Below, in pieces: positions 7,997-16,057 of a DNA stretch of 64,000 nucleotides. Position numbers and translations under genes: made by a program. The notes below the pieces were generated by a model that saw nothing but the letters and a program-made list of their open reading frames with translations, was not told where the DNA came from and made no database searches. Every line of letters begins with the position of its first letter. The first letter of the stretch is position 1. Source of the stretch: Gammaproteobacteria bacterium (GTDB lineage: Bacteria > Pseudomonadota > Gammaproteobacteria > Steroidobacterales > Steroidobacteraceae); contig VGUH01000008.1 of assembly GCA_016874295.1 (NCBI GenBank), positions 45,206-109,205 of the forward strand. The letters run 5' to 3'.

Positions 7997-8608
7997 ATGG
8001 GCTACGTCCTCTACGACTTCCTGTCCTCGGGCAACGGCTACAAGTGCCGCCTGACGATGAAGGCGCTCGGCATCCCGTATGAGTACGTGCACAAGGACAT
8101 CGTCGCCGGCGAGTCGCGCACGCCCGAGTTCCTTGCCATCAACCCGAACGGCAAGATCCCGGTGCTCGTCGTGCCGGGCCGCGGGCCGATCGCGGAGAGC
8201 CACGCGATCATCAATTACCTCGCGGAAGGCACGGCGCTGATGCCCGCCGACAAGTACCAGCGCGCGCTCGTCTGGCAGTGGCTCTGCTTCGAGCAGTACC
8301 AGCTCGAGCCGGGGGTCGCGACCGTTCGCTTCATGCTTCATTACATGAATCAGAGCGAAGAAGAGCTTGGTATTCGCTACACGGACCGCTTCCAGCGAGG
8401 CGCCGAGGCCCTCGCGGTGCTGGAGAAGGGTCTCGCCGGCCGCACCTGGCTGGTCGGCGAGGACGCATCGCTCGCCGACATCGCGCTCTTCGCCTACACA
8501 CACGTGGCCGACGAGGCGGGCTATCGACTCTCCGACTACCCGGGGATCAGCGCCTGGATCGCGGAATTCAAGAAACTGCCCTGGTACTCGCCGATCACGG
8601 CGCCCTGA
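7997..8608 (+). CDS. Glutathione S-transferase
   Basis: Cytosolic GST of 203 residues. The thioredoxin-like N-terminal domain shows the cis-Pro motif GKIPVLV and the glutathione gamma-glutamyl contact ESHAI (typically ES at this point); the C-terminal helical domain contains the N-capping motif ASLADIALFAYTHV. A Ser-rich site near the N-terminus (FLSSGNGYK) could supply the thiol-activating residue of beta/nu-type GSTs. The stop overlaps the start of chrA (TGATG). Whether it serves chromate or oxidative stress together with ChrA is inference from adjacency. Confidence 0.9.
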   Translation: MGYVLYDFLSSGNGYKCRLTMKALGIPYEYVHKDIVAGESRTPEFLAINPNGKIPVLVVPGRGPIAESHAIINYLAEGTALMPADKYQRALVWQWLCFEQYQLEPGVATVRFMLHYMNQSEEELGIRYTDRFQRGAEALAVLEKGLAGRTWLVGEDASLADIALFAYTHVADEAGYRLSDYPGISAWIAEFKKLPWYSPITAP

Positions 8609-9825
8609 TGCAACCCGCGCGCCGCGAAGCTTTCCGCTTCTGGCTCAAGCTCGGCTTCATCTCCTTCGGCGGGCCCGCCGGGCAGATCGCGATCATGCAC
8701 CGCGAGGTCGTTGAACTGCGCCACTGGGTCGACGAGCGCGCATTCATGCAGGCGCTCAACGTCTGCATGCTGCTGCCCGGGCCCGAGGCGCTGCAGCTCG
8801 CGATCTGGCTCGGCTGGCGCCTGCACGGTCCGGCGGGCGGCCTGTTCGCGGGCCTGTGCTTCATCCTGCCCTCGATGGTGATTCTGCTCGCGCTCTCGTT
8901 CGTCTACGCGCTGCACGGCGACCTGCCGCTGGTGGCGGCGGGGCTCGCCGGGCTCAAGGCGACCGTCATCGCGCTGATCGTGCAGGCGCTGGTTCGCATC
9001 GCGGGCCGCGCGCTCAAGCACCCGCTGCATTGGCTGCTCGCGATCGTCGCGTTCGTGCTGATCGCGGGCCGGCTTGCGCCATTCCCCTTCGTGCTCGCGG
9101 GGGCGGCGCTCGCGGGCCTGCTCGCCGGGGGCGACGCCGGCGGGCGCGCCGAGTCGCCGGCGGCGGCCGGCTTTCCCTGCCGCACGCTTGCAGCCGGGGT
9201 CGTGCTGTGGGTGGCGCCGGCGCTCGCGATTGTCGCGCTCGCCGGCCCGCAGTCGCTGTTCACGACCCTGTACCGGTTCTTCACCAGCGCGGCGCTCGTC
9301 ACCTTCGGCGGCGCCTACGCGATCCTCGCCTGGGTCAACCAGCAGGCGGTCGAGGCTTACGGCTGGATCACGCAGGCCGACGCGATCGCGGGCCTCGCGC
9401 TCGCCGAGACGACGCCGGGGCCCCTCATCATGGTGCTGCAGTTCATCGGCTTCATGGCGGGCTGGCATGCGAGCGGGGGCGATGGCGCCGCGGCGACGGT
9501 CGCCGCAGTGCTGACTTCCTGGGCGACTTTCCTGCCCGCATTCGTGGTGATCCTCCTTGCCGCGCCCTACGTGCTCCGCCTCGCGGAGAACCACCGCCTC
9601 GCCGCGGCGTTCGCGGGCATCACCGCGGCCGTGGTCGGCGTCATCGCGAGTCTTGCGCTCGCGTTCGGGCGCAGCGTCCTGTTTCCCACCGGACTCGAGT
9701 CGCCCGACTGGGGAGCGATCGCGATCGCTGCGGCCGCGTTCGCCGCGCTGCAGTGGTCGCGCCTCGACATGCTCTGGGTGGTCGCCGGGGGGCTCGTCGC
9801 CGGGCTTGCGCTCGGCTTCGTCTGA
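8608..9825 (+). CDS. chrA: Chromate transporter (CHR family, two-domain)
   Basis: Inner-membrane protein of 405 residues with two homologous halves, the usual architecture of long-chain CHR proteins that expel chromate. The first half opens with FGGPAGQIAIMHREVVE and contains LLPGPEALQLAIWLGWR; the second half repeats the theme with FTSAALVTFGGAYAIL and LAETTPGPLIMVLQF. About 10-12 hydrophobic helices are visible. The start overlaps the GST stop by one base pattern (TGATG). No ChrB-type regulator is adjacent, so true chromate specificity is known only from the family. Confidence 0.9.
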   Translation: MQPARREAFRFWLKLGFISFGGPAGQIAIMHREVVELRHWVDERAFMQALNVCMLLPGPEALQLAIWLGWRLHGPAGGLFAGLCFILPSMVILLALSFVYALHGDLPLVAAGLAGLKATVIALIVQALVRIAGRALKHPLHWLLAIVAFVLIAGRLAPFPFVLAGAALAGLLAGGDAGGRAESPAAAGFPCRTLAAGVVLWVAPALAIVALAGPQSLFTTLYRFFTSAALVTFGGAYAILAWVNQQAVEAYGWITQADAIAGLALAETTPGPLIMVLQFIGFMAGWHASGGDGAAATVAAVLTSWATFLPAFVVILLAAPYVLRLAENHRLAAAFAGITAAVVGVIASLALAFGRSVLFPTGLESPDWGAIAIAAAAFAALQWSRLDMLWVVAGGLVAGLALGFV

Positions 9826-9852
9826 CGGCGGCGCCGTGCTAGCGTGGCCGCC

Positions 9853-10272
9853 ATGAAGTACCTGCACACGATGGTGCGTGTCGCGGACCTGGAGAAGTCG
9901 CTGCACTTCTACCGCGACCTGTTGGGCCTTCGCGAATTGCGGCGCGTAGACAACGACAAGGCACGCTTCACGCTCGTGTTCCTCGCGGCGCCGGGCGACG
10001 ACGCGGCGCAGATCGAGCTCACGTACAACTGGGATCCCGAGCAGTACGGGATCGGCCGCGCCTTCGGCCATCTCGCCTACGAGGTCGACGACGTGTACGC
10101 GCTGTGCGAGAAGCTCGCCGCCGCCGGCGTCACCATCAACCGGCCGCCGCGCGACGGCCGCATGGCATTCATCCGCTCGCCCGACAACATCTCCGTCGAA
10201 CTTCTGCAGAAGGACGCCGCGCTCCCGCCCCGCGAGCCCTGGGCCTCCATGCCCAACACCGGCACCTGGTAG
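9853..10272 (+). CDS. gloA: Lactoylglutathione lyase (glyoxalase I)
   Basis: Converts the methylglyoxal-glutathione hemithioacetal to S-lactoylglutathione. VOC-fold protein of 139 residues from the ATG at 9853 (an in-frame GTG lies 9 bp upstream). Metal ligands are recognisable: His in KYLHTMVRV, Glu in AQIELTYNW, His in FGHLAYEV and Glu in ISVELLQ. The [14 protein letters not shown] motif is standard for GloA. It stands alone, 27 bp after chrA and converging on the CBS gene. Confidence 0.93.
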   Translation: MKYLHTMVRVADLEKSLHFYRDLLGLRELRRVDNDKARFTLVFLAAPGDDAAQIELTYNWDPEQYGIGRAFGHLAYEVDDVYALCEKLAAAGVTINRPPRDGRMAFIRSPDNISVELLQKDAALPPREPWASMPNTGTW

Positions 10273-10323
10273 AAATCGACGACGGCCGCCGGCTTTGCTG
10301 GCTGGCGCGAAGCGGTGACTTCT

Positions 10324-10752
10324 TCAGCCCGTGATGTAGCGTCTGAGGTCCTCGATCTCGTGCTTCTGCTCGTCGATGACGGCTTTGACGCAGTCGCCGA
10401 TGGAGATTACGCCGATGAGCTTTTCGTCTTCCACCACCGGAAGGTGACGGATGCGCTTCTCCGTCATCAGCTGCATGCACTCATTGATGGTCTGCGCGAG
10501 GCCGACGTGGATCACCGGTGCGCTCATGATGGTGCCAACCGTCGTCTCCGTGGACTTGTGGCCCATGAGCACGACCTTGCGCGCGTAGTCGCGCTCCGAG
10601 ACGATGCCCGCGAGCCTGCCGCCCTCGAGTACCGGCAGGGCGCCGATGTAGTGGTCGGCCATGAGCTGGATCGCCGTGCGCACCAGTTCGCCCGCATCGA
10701 TCGTCACGACGCCCGGCTTTTTCCCCTCGAGCAACTGCCGCACCGTCCGCAT
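10324..10752 (-). CDS. Two-CBS-domain protein
   Basis: A 142-residue soluble protein made only of a CBS pair (about 12-65 and 77-135). Typical motifs are DHYIGALPVLEGGRLAGIVS and KRIRHLPVVEDEKLIGVIS. Stand-alone CBS pairs bind adenine nucleotides and regulate partner enzymes or transporters; no partner is evident here. It lies downstream of the epimerase gene on the same strand but is separated from it by 153 bp containing a large inverted repeat, so it is likely expressed separately. Confidence 0.88.
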   Translation of the reverse strand: MRTVRQLLEGKKPGVVTIDAGELVRTAIQLMADHYIGALPVLEGGRLAGIVSERDYARKVVLMGHKSTETTVGTIMSAPVIHVGLAQTINECMQLMTEKRIRHLPVVEDEKLIGVISIGDCVKAVIDEQKHEIEDLRRYITG

Positions 10753-10808
10753 GGCCGACCTCCCGAAGCAGCGATTCCGGGGATCTTACGCTCCCGCGAC
10801 GCAACAGC

Positions 10809-10904
10809 GCGAGCGCGCATCCGGGCCGGGCGGGGACCCTCGCTCGTTCCGCCGGAACTCCAGTCACTCGCTCGGGGACCCGCCCGGCCCGGATGCGCGC
10901 TCGC
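10809..10904. repeat. Inverted repeat, 26-bp arms, between two minus-strand genes
   Basis: Bases 10809-10834 are the exact reverse complement of 10879-10904, with 44 bp between. The arms are very GC-rich and there is no T-run, so it is not a textbook terminator. It starts one base after the epimerase stop codon (10906). A REP/BIME-type element or an mRNA 3'-end stabiliser is likely. Confidence 0.75.
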
Positions 10905-10905
10905 A

Positions 10906-11997
10906 CTATGCCTTGCGGGCGTGCCAATCCCCCAGAATTGCCGCTTCCTGCTCTGGCGTGAAGCCCGAGCGGAACGCCGCCTGGCGCTCGGCCGGCCGCG
11001 TCGCGTGCCAGGCAAGCGTGTCGCGTACCGTCGTCTCGAGCGGCCGTGCCTTGAGCCCCTGTTCGACGGAGGCCTGGATGCCGGTCAGCGAAGCGCCTGC
11101 CTCGGGACCGTGCATCGCGCTCCACGGCGCGAGGTTCACGTCGGCCGCCTGCTCCGCGATGAACTTTTCATCGATCCAGGTGAGCCTGGTGTCGGCGCCC
11201 GTCACGGTTCGGCTCGTGTCCATCAGCGAGCCCATCGTGATCGCGCCGGGCGGCGTGACGGCGTTGAAGTAACCGTCCACCTGGCGCTCGACGAGCCTCA
11301 TCATGAAATCGGCGAGATCGCGCACGTCCACGATCTGGATCGGGTCGGCAGCGGCGCCCGGCACCGCCATCTCGCCGCCGCGCGCAAAGCGCACCGGCCA
11401 GTAGGTGAAGCGGTCGGTCGGGTCGAGCGGGCCGACGATGTAGCCCGGGCGCACGATCGAGCAGCGCCGGGCGTAGGCGTCGCGCACGTACTGCTCGCAC
11501 ACTGCCTTCATCGGCCCGTAGGTCTCGTTGGTGATCTCTTCCTGGTCCTTGTTCTCCAGCACGCCCGTCGGCGAGCCGATGTCGTTCGGCTTTTCGAAGC
11601 TGGCGTAGGCCGAGGTGCTCGAGATGTAGAGGCAGTAACCGGTGTTCGGCGCGAGCAGATCGGCCGACATCTTGCAGTATTTCGGGATGTAGCCGGTGTT
11701 GTCGATGACCGCATCCCAGCGGCGGCCCTTCAGCGAATCGAGCTGGCCCTTGCGGTCGCCGTGCAGCGTCTCGACATCCTCGACTCCGTCCGGGTCGCGC
11801 TGGCCGCGGTTGAAGTGCGTCACCTTCCAGCCATGCGCGAGCGCGACCTTGGTGACGTGCGGACCGATGAAGCCGGTGCCGCCGAGTACCAGCAGTGTGC
11901 GCTCCTGGCCCGCCTGCGCCATCAGCCTGCCTCCTGCGAGCGCGAGCACCGTGCCAGCGCCGGCCTTGATCAACGTGCGTCGTGAAAGCGCCATCAT
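10906..11997 (-). CDS. NAD-dependent epimerase/dehydratase family protein, Tat-type signal
   Basis: Short-chain (extended) dehydrogenase of 363 residues. It begins with a twin-arginine signal (SRRTLIKAGAG, then an Ala/Leu-rich stretch), unusual because the Rossmann core normally needs cytosolic NAD(P). The glycine motif is LVLGGTGFIGPHVTK; the catalytic YxxxK is visible as YGPMKAVCE with an upstream Ser in ISSTSAYASF. Reaction unknown. Transcribed divergently from the MazG-like gene 180 bp away, a gap in which I see no RNA gene. Confidence 0.85.
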   Translation of the reverse strand: MMALSRRTLIKAGAGTVLALAGGRLMAQAGQERTLLVLGGTGFIGPHVTKVALAHGWKVTHFNRGQRDPDGVEDVETLHGDRKGQLDSLKGRRWDAVIDNTGYIPKYCKMSADLLAPNTGYCLYISSTSAYASFEKPNDIGSPTGVLENKDQEEITNETYGPMKAVCEQYVRDAYARRCSIVRPGYIVGPLDPTDRFTYWPVRFARGGEMAVPGAAADPIQIVDVRDLADFMMRLVERQVDGYFNAVTPPGAITMGSLMDTSRTVTGADTRLTWIDEKFIAEQAADVNLAPWSAMHGPEAGASLTGIQASVEQGLKARPLETTVRDTLAWHATRPAERQAAFRSGFTPEQEAAILGDWHARKA

Positions 11998-12179
11998 CGC
12001 CTCCTAGCGTGGGTCGGGCATCCGGGTCAACGTGCTCATGATGAGGCAACTCCCAGCGCCGCGGGGCGGCTAGATCAAGTTGCGCGGCATTCTGCCGGTC
12101 GCGGGAAGGGCGATGCAAACCGGGTTCGGCGCGGATTTTGCACGTTGCGCTGCAAATGGCTTTGGCGGACAGTGTCCGG

Positions 12180-12527
12180 ATGCGGGACTTACCGGAACTT
12201 GCGGCACGGGTGCGCGAATTCGTCGCCGAGCGGGACTGGGATCGCTTCCACAGCCCGAAGAACCTCGCGATGGCGCTCTCGGTCGAGGCTTCAGAGGTGG
12301 TGGAGCTGTTCCAGTGGCTCACGGAGGAGGAGAGCGCGGCCCTGGACGACGATCGCCACCGCCGCGTCGCCGAGGAGCTTGCCGACGTGCTGTGGTTCCT
12401 CGTGCGGCTCTCCGACCGCCTCGATATCGATCTGCTCGAGGCCGCCGAGCGCAAACTCGCCGCCAACGCCGCGAAGTACCCCGCCGACCGCGTGCGCGGC
12501 GACGCCCGTAAGTACGACGAGTATTGA
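12180..12527 (+). CDS. MazG-like nucleotide pyrophosphohydrolase
   Basis: House-cleaning enzyme that hydrolyses (d)NTPs to monophosphates. From ATG 12180 the protein is 115 residues and starts exactly where relatives do (MRDLPELAARVREF, then ERDWDRFHSPKNLA). Metal-binding motifs EASEVVELFQW and EELADVLWFLVRL carry the EExxE/ExxD carboxylates. A further in-frame ATG lies at 12156 and a TTG at 12138, but GGCGGA about 10 bp before 12180 favours the shorter form. It ends in a hairpin shared with the convergent gene. Confidence 0.85.
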   Translation: MRDLPELAARVREFVAERDWDRFHSPKNLAMALSVEASEVVELFQWLTEEESAALDDDRHRRVAEELADVLWFLVRLSDRLDIDLLEAAERKLAANAAKYPADRVRGDARKYDEY

Positions 12528-12545
12528 AGGGGCGCGCGCCCTTCA
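12525..12545. terminator. Hairpin between convergent genes
   Basis: TGAAGGG (starting with the stop codon of the MazG-like gene) pairs with CCCTTCA around a GC-alternating loop. The next gene on the opposite strand ends at 12554, so the hairpin can serve both. A near copy (GAAGGGG-ACGCG-CCCCTTC) lies at 59271-59289. Confidence 0.5.
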
Positions 12546-12553
12546 CCAGCGCG

Positions 12554-13150
12554 CTACCGCTTCGTATCCTCCGGTTGCGCCGCCGCCTCGGGCTCCGGAG
12601 GCTTGGGCGCCGGTGCGGGCTCGGGCTCGACCTCGGCAGCCTTGCGCTCGAGGAACCAGTGCGTCACGCCCTGTTCCTTCGGGCCGACGTAGTGGAACCA
12701 GCGCTGTTCGATCCGGTCCGGAGACACGAATCTGATTTCGCCCTTGTGCACGTGCCCATCGTGCTCGGCGTCGAATCCCGTACCGCCGTCGAAAGCGAGT
12801 TCGAGCAGCTCCGCCGTCGTTCTGCCGCCCCGCTTGTACGCGGGCTGGTTGCCGGCCGGCGAGTACTGGGTAGCGCGCAGCTTGCCACCGGCCAGGAAAT
12901 ACACCGTCACGACCGGCAGACTCCCGCTCGGGGCCTGGTGCTCGATCACCGCCTTGCCGCCGCTCACGCTTTCATAGCGCACAGTGACCGGCGGGCCGGA
13001 CAGCGGGTCTTCCATATGTCCGGTCCAGTCCCCTTCAAGCGACAGGATCCGGTCATAAGTCGCCGCATCGTCCGGAGACTCGGCCGCGGGCACGCCGGAG
13101 GCGAACGCGACGCTTGCGGCCGCCAGGAATGTGCGCAGGTACTTGGGCAT
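12554..13150 (-). CDS. Secreted hypothetical protein with Pro/Glu-rich tail
   Basis: A 198-residue protein with a clear signal peptide (residues 1-25, cleavage after VPAAES-type AxA). The mature part is a predicted beta-rich domain of about 140 residues (LEGDWTGHMEDPLSGPPVTV, VSGGKAVIEHQAP) that resembles lipocalin-like DUF1579-type proteins in its opening GxW motif. It ends in a low-complexity Pro/Glu/Ala tail of about 30 residues. Start at 13150 is chosen for its GGAG site and signal peptide. Function unknown; divergent from the hydrolase at 13203. Confidence 0.78.
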   Translation of the reverse strand: MPKYLRTFLAAASVAFASGVPAAESPDDAATYDRILSLEGDWTGHMEDPLSGPPVTVRYESVSGGKAVIEHQAPSGSLPVVTVYFLAGGKLRATQYSPAGNQPAYKRGGRTTAELLELAFDGGTGFDAEHDGHVHKGEIRFVSPDRIEQRWFHYVGPKEQGVTHWFLERKAAEVEPEPAPAPKPPEPEAAAQPEDTKR

Positions 13151-13202
13151 TGCAGGCTCCTTCATGCACCATGATAACGGCAGGTCAGCGCACGGGGCAG
13201 GC

Positions 13203-13748
13203 ATGGCAGCGAGGAAGAAACGGGCGGCGGAAGCGATCGTGCGGCTGCGGCGGATGTACATCGACTGCCGCTACGGGCAGCTGCATCTCACGACCGCCTA
13301 CCCGGCGAGTGGCGGCTTCGACGAGGCGTTGCCGGTCGTGTTCCTGCACGCCGACGAGGGCAGCGGCACGGATTTCAGCGGCTGCGCGCAACTGCTTGGC
13401 ACTGACCGCTCGGTCTATGCACCCGACCTGCCCGGCAGCGGCGGCTCCGACGCTCCAAAGGCTCGCCTGTCCGCGGCCGGGCTGGCACTCGCAGTGGCGG
13501 ACCTCATCGAGCAGCTGCGCCTGAAGCGCTTCGACCTGGTCGGCTGCGGCCGCGGGGCGCTCGTGGCCTTCGAACTCGCCAGCACGCGCCCGAACCAGGT
13601 CCGGCGCGTGATCGTCGCGGGTCCCCAGCAGCCGGCCGCCGCGCCGGCCCAGCCGATGCTCCAGTTGTCGGCAAACCCGAACTGCACGCGGGACGAACCG
13701 GCCGACGCTGTTGTCGCCCGGATCCGCGCCTATCTCGACCGCGTCTGA
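13203..13748 (+). CDS. Truncated alpha/beta-hydrolase-like protein lacking the nucleophile
   Basis: A 181-residue protein resembling the first two-thirds of an alpha/beta hydrolase: oxyanion strand PVVFLHADEGSG, then VYAPDLPGSGGSD and the nucleophile-elbow strand FDLVGCGRGALVAFELA. At the elbow (residues 114-118) the expected GxSxG reads GCGRG, so the catalytic Ser is Gly. The C-terminal part that would carry the acid and the His is missing. It is therefore either a non-catalytic binding protein or a decaying gene. No frameshift is visible. Confidence 0.72.
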   Translation: MAARKKRAAEAIVRLRRMYIDCRYGQLHLTTAYPASGGFDEALPVVFLHADEGSGTDFSGCAQLLGTDRSVYAPDLPGSGGSDAPKARLSAAGLALAVADLIEQLRLKRFDLVGCGRGALVAFELASTRPNQVRRVIVAGPQQPAAAPAQPMLQLSANPNCTRDEPADAVVARIRAYLDRV

Positions 13749-13751
13749 AAC

Positions 13752-14933
13752 CTAGGCCGGCGCGGCCGCCTGCCGGCGGCCGAGCGCCCCGACCGCGATC
13801 AGCACGGCCGCGAGCAGGGGGAGCGTCACCAGGTTCAACCGCTCCCAGCCCAGGGTCGTGACCGCAAGCCCGGCGAGCAGCGACGCCGTCGCCTGGGCCC
13901 CGAACACCAGGAAGTCGTTCAAGGTCTGCGCCTGGATCCGCTCCCGGGCCCGGTAAGTCCGGGTCAGCATCGTGGTCGCGGCAATGAACAGCAGGTTCCA
14001 GCCGAGTCCAAGCACGCCGAGCGCCCAGCCGTAGTGCAGCGCCGCGTGCCCCGTGAGCGTCGCGATCGCGACGCAGGCTGCCATCAGCAGCGTCCCCACG
14101 ACGATGATCGGCCGGTCGCCGAATTTCGCGATGATCCAGCCGCTCGCCAGCGAGGGTACGTACATCCCGAGCAGGTGCACCTGGATCACGCGCGCGGTCG
14201 CGACCGCGTCATGACCATCCACCACGTGCATGCTGATCGGCGTGGCGGTCATGATGAAGCTCATGACGGCGTAGGAGGCGAGGGCGCCGAGCACCGCGAC
14301 GCGGTACGCGGGCTGGGCCGCAATTTCCGCGAGGGGGCGCGGCGGCGTCGGATCGACGTGGCTGGCGGGCATCGAGTCCGGGAGCTGCGCGAGCAGTACC
14401 GCCGCCACGACGTAAAGCGCGCTGCAGGCGTAGAACGACCCCGCGTATTCGGCTGCCGGCACCAGGTGAGACGTTCGCACGGCGAACTCCGGGCCGAGCC
14501 AGGCCGCCACCAGCGCGCCGCACATCACCACCGAGATTGCGCGGCTGGCCCTTCCTGCAGCGACGTATTCGGTCGCGGCAAATCGGTACTGCATGACGAC
14601 CGCGTTGTTGGCACCGAGCAGGAAGGCGGCCGCGCAGAACAGCCAGAAATCAGGCTGGGTGATCGCCCAGCCGGCCAGCACGCAGCCCGCGGCCGCCTGC
14701 AGGGCGCTGCCGGCGAACACCGCACGCCGCCCGAAACGATGGATCAGGGCGCCGGCCGGCACGACGCTGGCCGCGAGGCCGGCGATCATGACCGACACCG
14801 GCAACGTCGAGAGCGCAGGTGACGGGGCGAAATGCGAGCCGATGATGCCGCCGAGCAGGAAGAACAGGAAGCTGCCTGACATGCACAGCGCCTGGGTGGC
14901 GGCGAGCATCCATACCGGTCGCATGGCGCGCAT
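13752..14933 (-). CDS. MFS transporter
   Basis: About 393 residues with 12 hydrophobic helices, starting at ATG 14933 (MRAMRPVWMLAATQALCMSG) or ATG 14924. The loop-2/3 motif VPAGALIHRFGRRAVFAG matches the MFS signature GxLaDrfGrR, and the second half repeats it weakly as ASGWIIAKFGDRPIIV. A substrate is not deducible. It converges on the truncated hydrolase (3 bp between stops) and is divergent from the FHA gene; the 200-bp divergent gap shows no ORF. Confidence 0.86.
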   Translation of the reverse strand: MRAMRPVWMLAATQALCMSGSFLFFLLGGIIGSHFAPSPALSTLPVSVMIAGLAASVVPAGALIHRFGRRAVFAGSALQAAAGCVLAGWAITQPDFWLFCAAAFLLGANNAVVMQYRFAATEYVAAGRASRAISVVMCGALVAAWLGPEFAVRTSHLVPAAEYAGSFYACSALYVVAAVLLAQLPDSMPASHVDPTPPRPLAEIAAQPAYRVAVLGALASYAVMSFIMTATPISMHVVDGHDAVATARVIQVHLLGMYVPSLASGWIIAKFGDRPIIVVGTLLMAACVAIATLTGHAALHYGWALGVLGLGWNLLFIAATTMLTRTYRARERIQAQTLNDFLVFGAQATASLLAGLAVTTLGWERLNLVTLPLLAAVLIAVGALGRRQAAAPA

Positions 14934-15133
14934 CGTACCGGCGCGTGGCGTCCGGCGTGCGCAATGGGATGCGGGCGGTTCGGGCGCGCGCCGCCCGGTC
15001 CAGTGCGCCTGCCCTTTCCGTGTGAAGCAGTTCACGAATCGGCTGCATGACTCGTAGAACTGTGCTGCTAACTCATTGATATATAACACCCACGGAAAAC
15101 ACCGGGTAGCGCCGACACGTCCCACGCCCAATA

Positions 15134-16057
15134 ATGGCGCTCATGGAGAAGGGGGACGGGGATAGCCTCCCGGACGACAGCATCGTCGCGGAGGACATTA
15201 CGCAGCTCGTCGAGCACATCGAGCTCACGGGCGCCAATCAGCTGCCCGATATGCACGACTGGGAGCTCGTGACGCCCGCCGGCGACCTCGACGATGCGCC
15301 GATCCTGGTCGGCACCTTGCCGGACGAGCCTGGCATCGCCGGGATGGACGTCGGCGACGACATGCAGGTTTTCACCGACACCCAGGCCGGCCTCGCGCAG
15401 CTGCTGCCCGGCGGGGAGCGGCGTGGCCACCAGACCACCGCGCTCGCCGCCGAGCGCGCTCGCTGGCAGAGACGCGTGGATGAGCTGGAGCGCGCCCTGG
15501 CGGAGCGCAACCAGCTGCTGGCCGAGCGCGAGCGCCGGATCGACGAGTTGCAGGCGCGGCTCGCGACCCGCACGCTGGAGCGTGAAGGACTCGCGGCGGA
15601 GTTGCGCGAAGCGCGCCCCATCAAAGCCGCCGTGACGGATGCGGTGCCGAGCGAGGTGCGCCCGGTGGACGCAGGCGCGGAGGCGGAATTCACCCAGGAG
15701 CTGCCGGTTCCCGAGCTGCCGGTCACGCCGCCGGTCGCGGCCGCCCTGCGGCTGCGCCGCTACCTGATCGGCCTCGACGTGGTCGGCTGCGTGCACGAGA
15801 TCAGCAGCCGCCGCGTCAACATCGGCCGCACCCGCGACAACGACCTGCGCATCGTCGACCCGACGGTCAGCCGCCTGCACGCGATGCTGACGGTACGGAA
15901 CGGCGAAGCGATGGTCGTGGACGCGAACAGCCGGAACGGCATCTTCGTGAACGGCATCCAGGTGCGCTATGCGCGCCTCGACGACGGCGACCTTGTCACC
16001 TTCGGCACGGTCCGTTTCCGCTACCGCGTCGGTTCCGACGCCGCCGGCTCCGCCTGA
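15134..16057 (+). CDS. FHA-domain protein with central coiled coil
   Basis: A 307-residue soluble protein: an acidic N-terminal 100 residues (numerous Asp/Glu, low hydrophobicity), a heptad-rich helix at about 105-165 (RWQRRVDELERALAERNQLL), a Pro-rich linker, and a C-terminal FHA domain (about 215-300). FHA residues that bind phosphothreonine are present: GRTRDNDLRI, SRLHA and NSRNGIFVNG. It should read Thr phosphorylation by an STPK; the only kinase in the window is 30 kb away at 45720. ATG 15134 or 15143 may be used. The 3' end overlaps the convergent MFS gene by 37 bp. Confidence 0.88.
   Translation: MALMEKGDGDSLPDDSIVAEDITQLVEHIELTGANQLPDMHDWELVTPAGDLDDAPILVGTLPDEPGIAGMDVGDDMQVFTDTQAGLAQLLPGGERRGHQTTALAAERARWQRRVDELERALAERNQLLAERERRIDELQARLATRTLEREGLAAELREARPIKAAVTDAVPSEVRPVDAGAEAEFTQELPVPELPVTPPVAAALRLRRYLIGLDVVGCVHEISSRRVNIGRTRDNDLRIVDPTVSRLHAMLTVRNGEAMVVDANSRNGIFVNGIQVRYARLDDGDLVTFGTVRFRYRVGSDAAGSA

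Noticed and set aside
15134..16057. Assigning the FHA/coiled-coil gene to the kinase cluster
   Set aside because: It is 30 kb away with unrelated genes between; any link through phosphothreonine is speculative.
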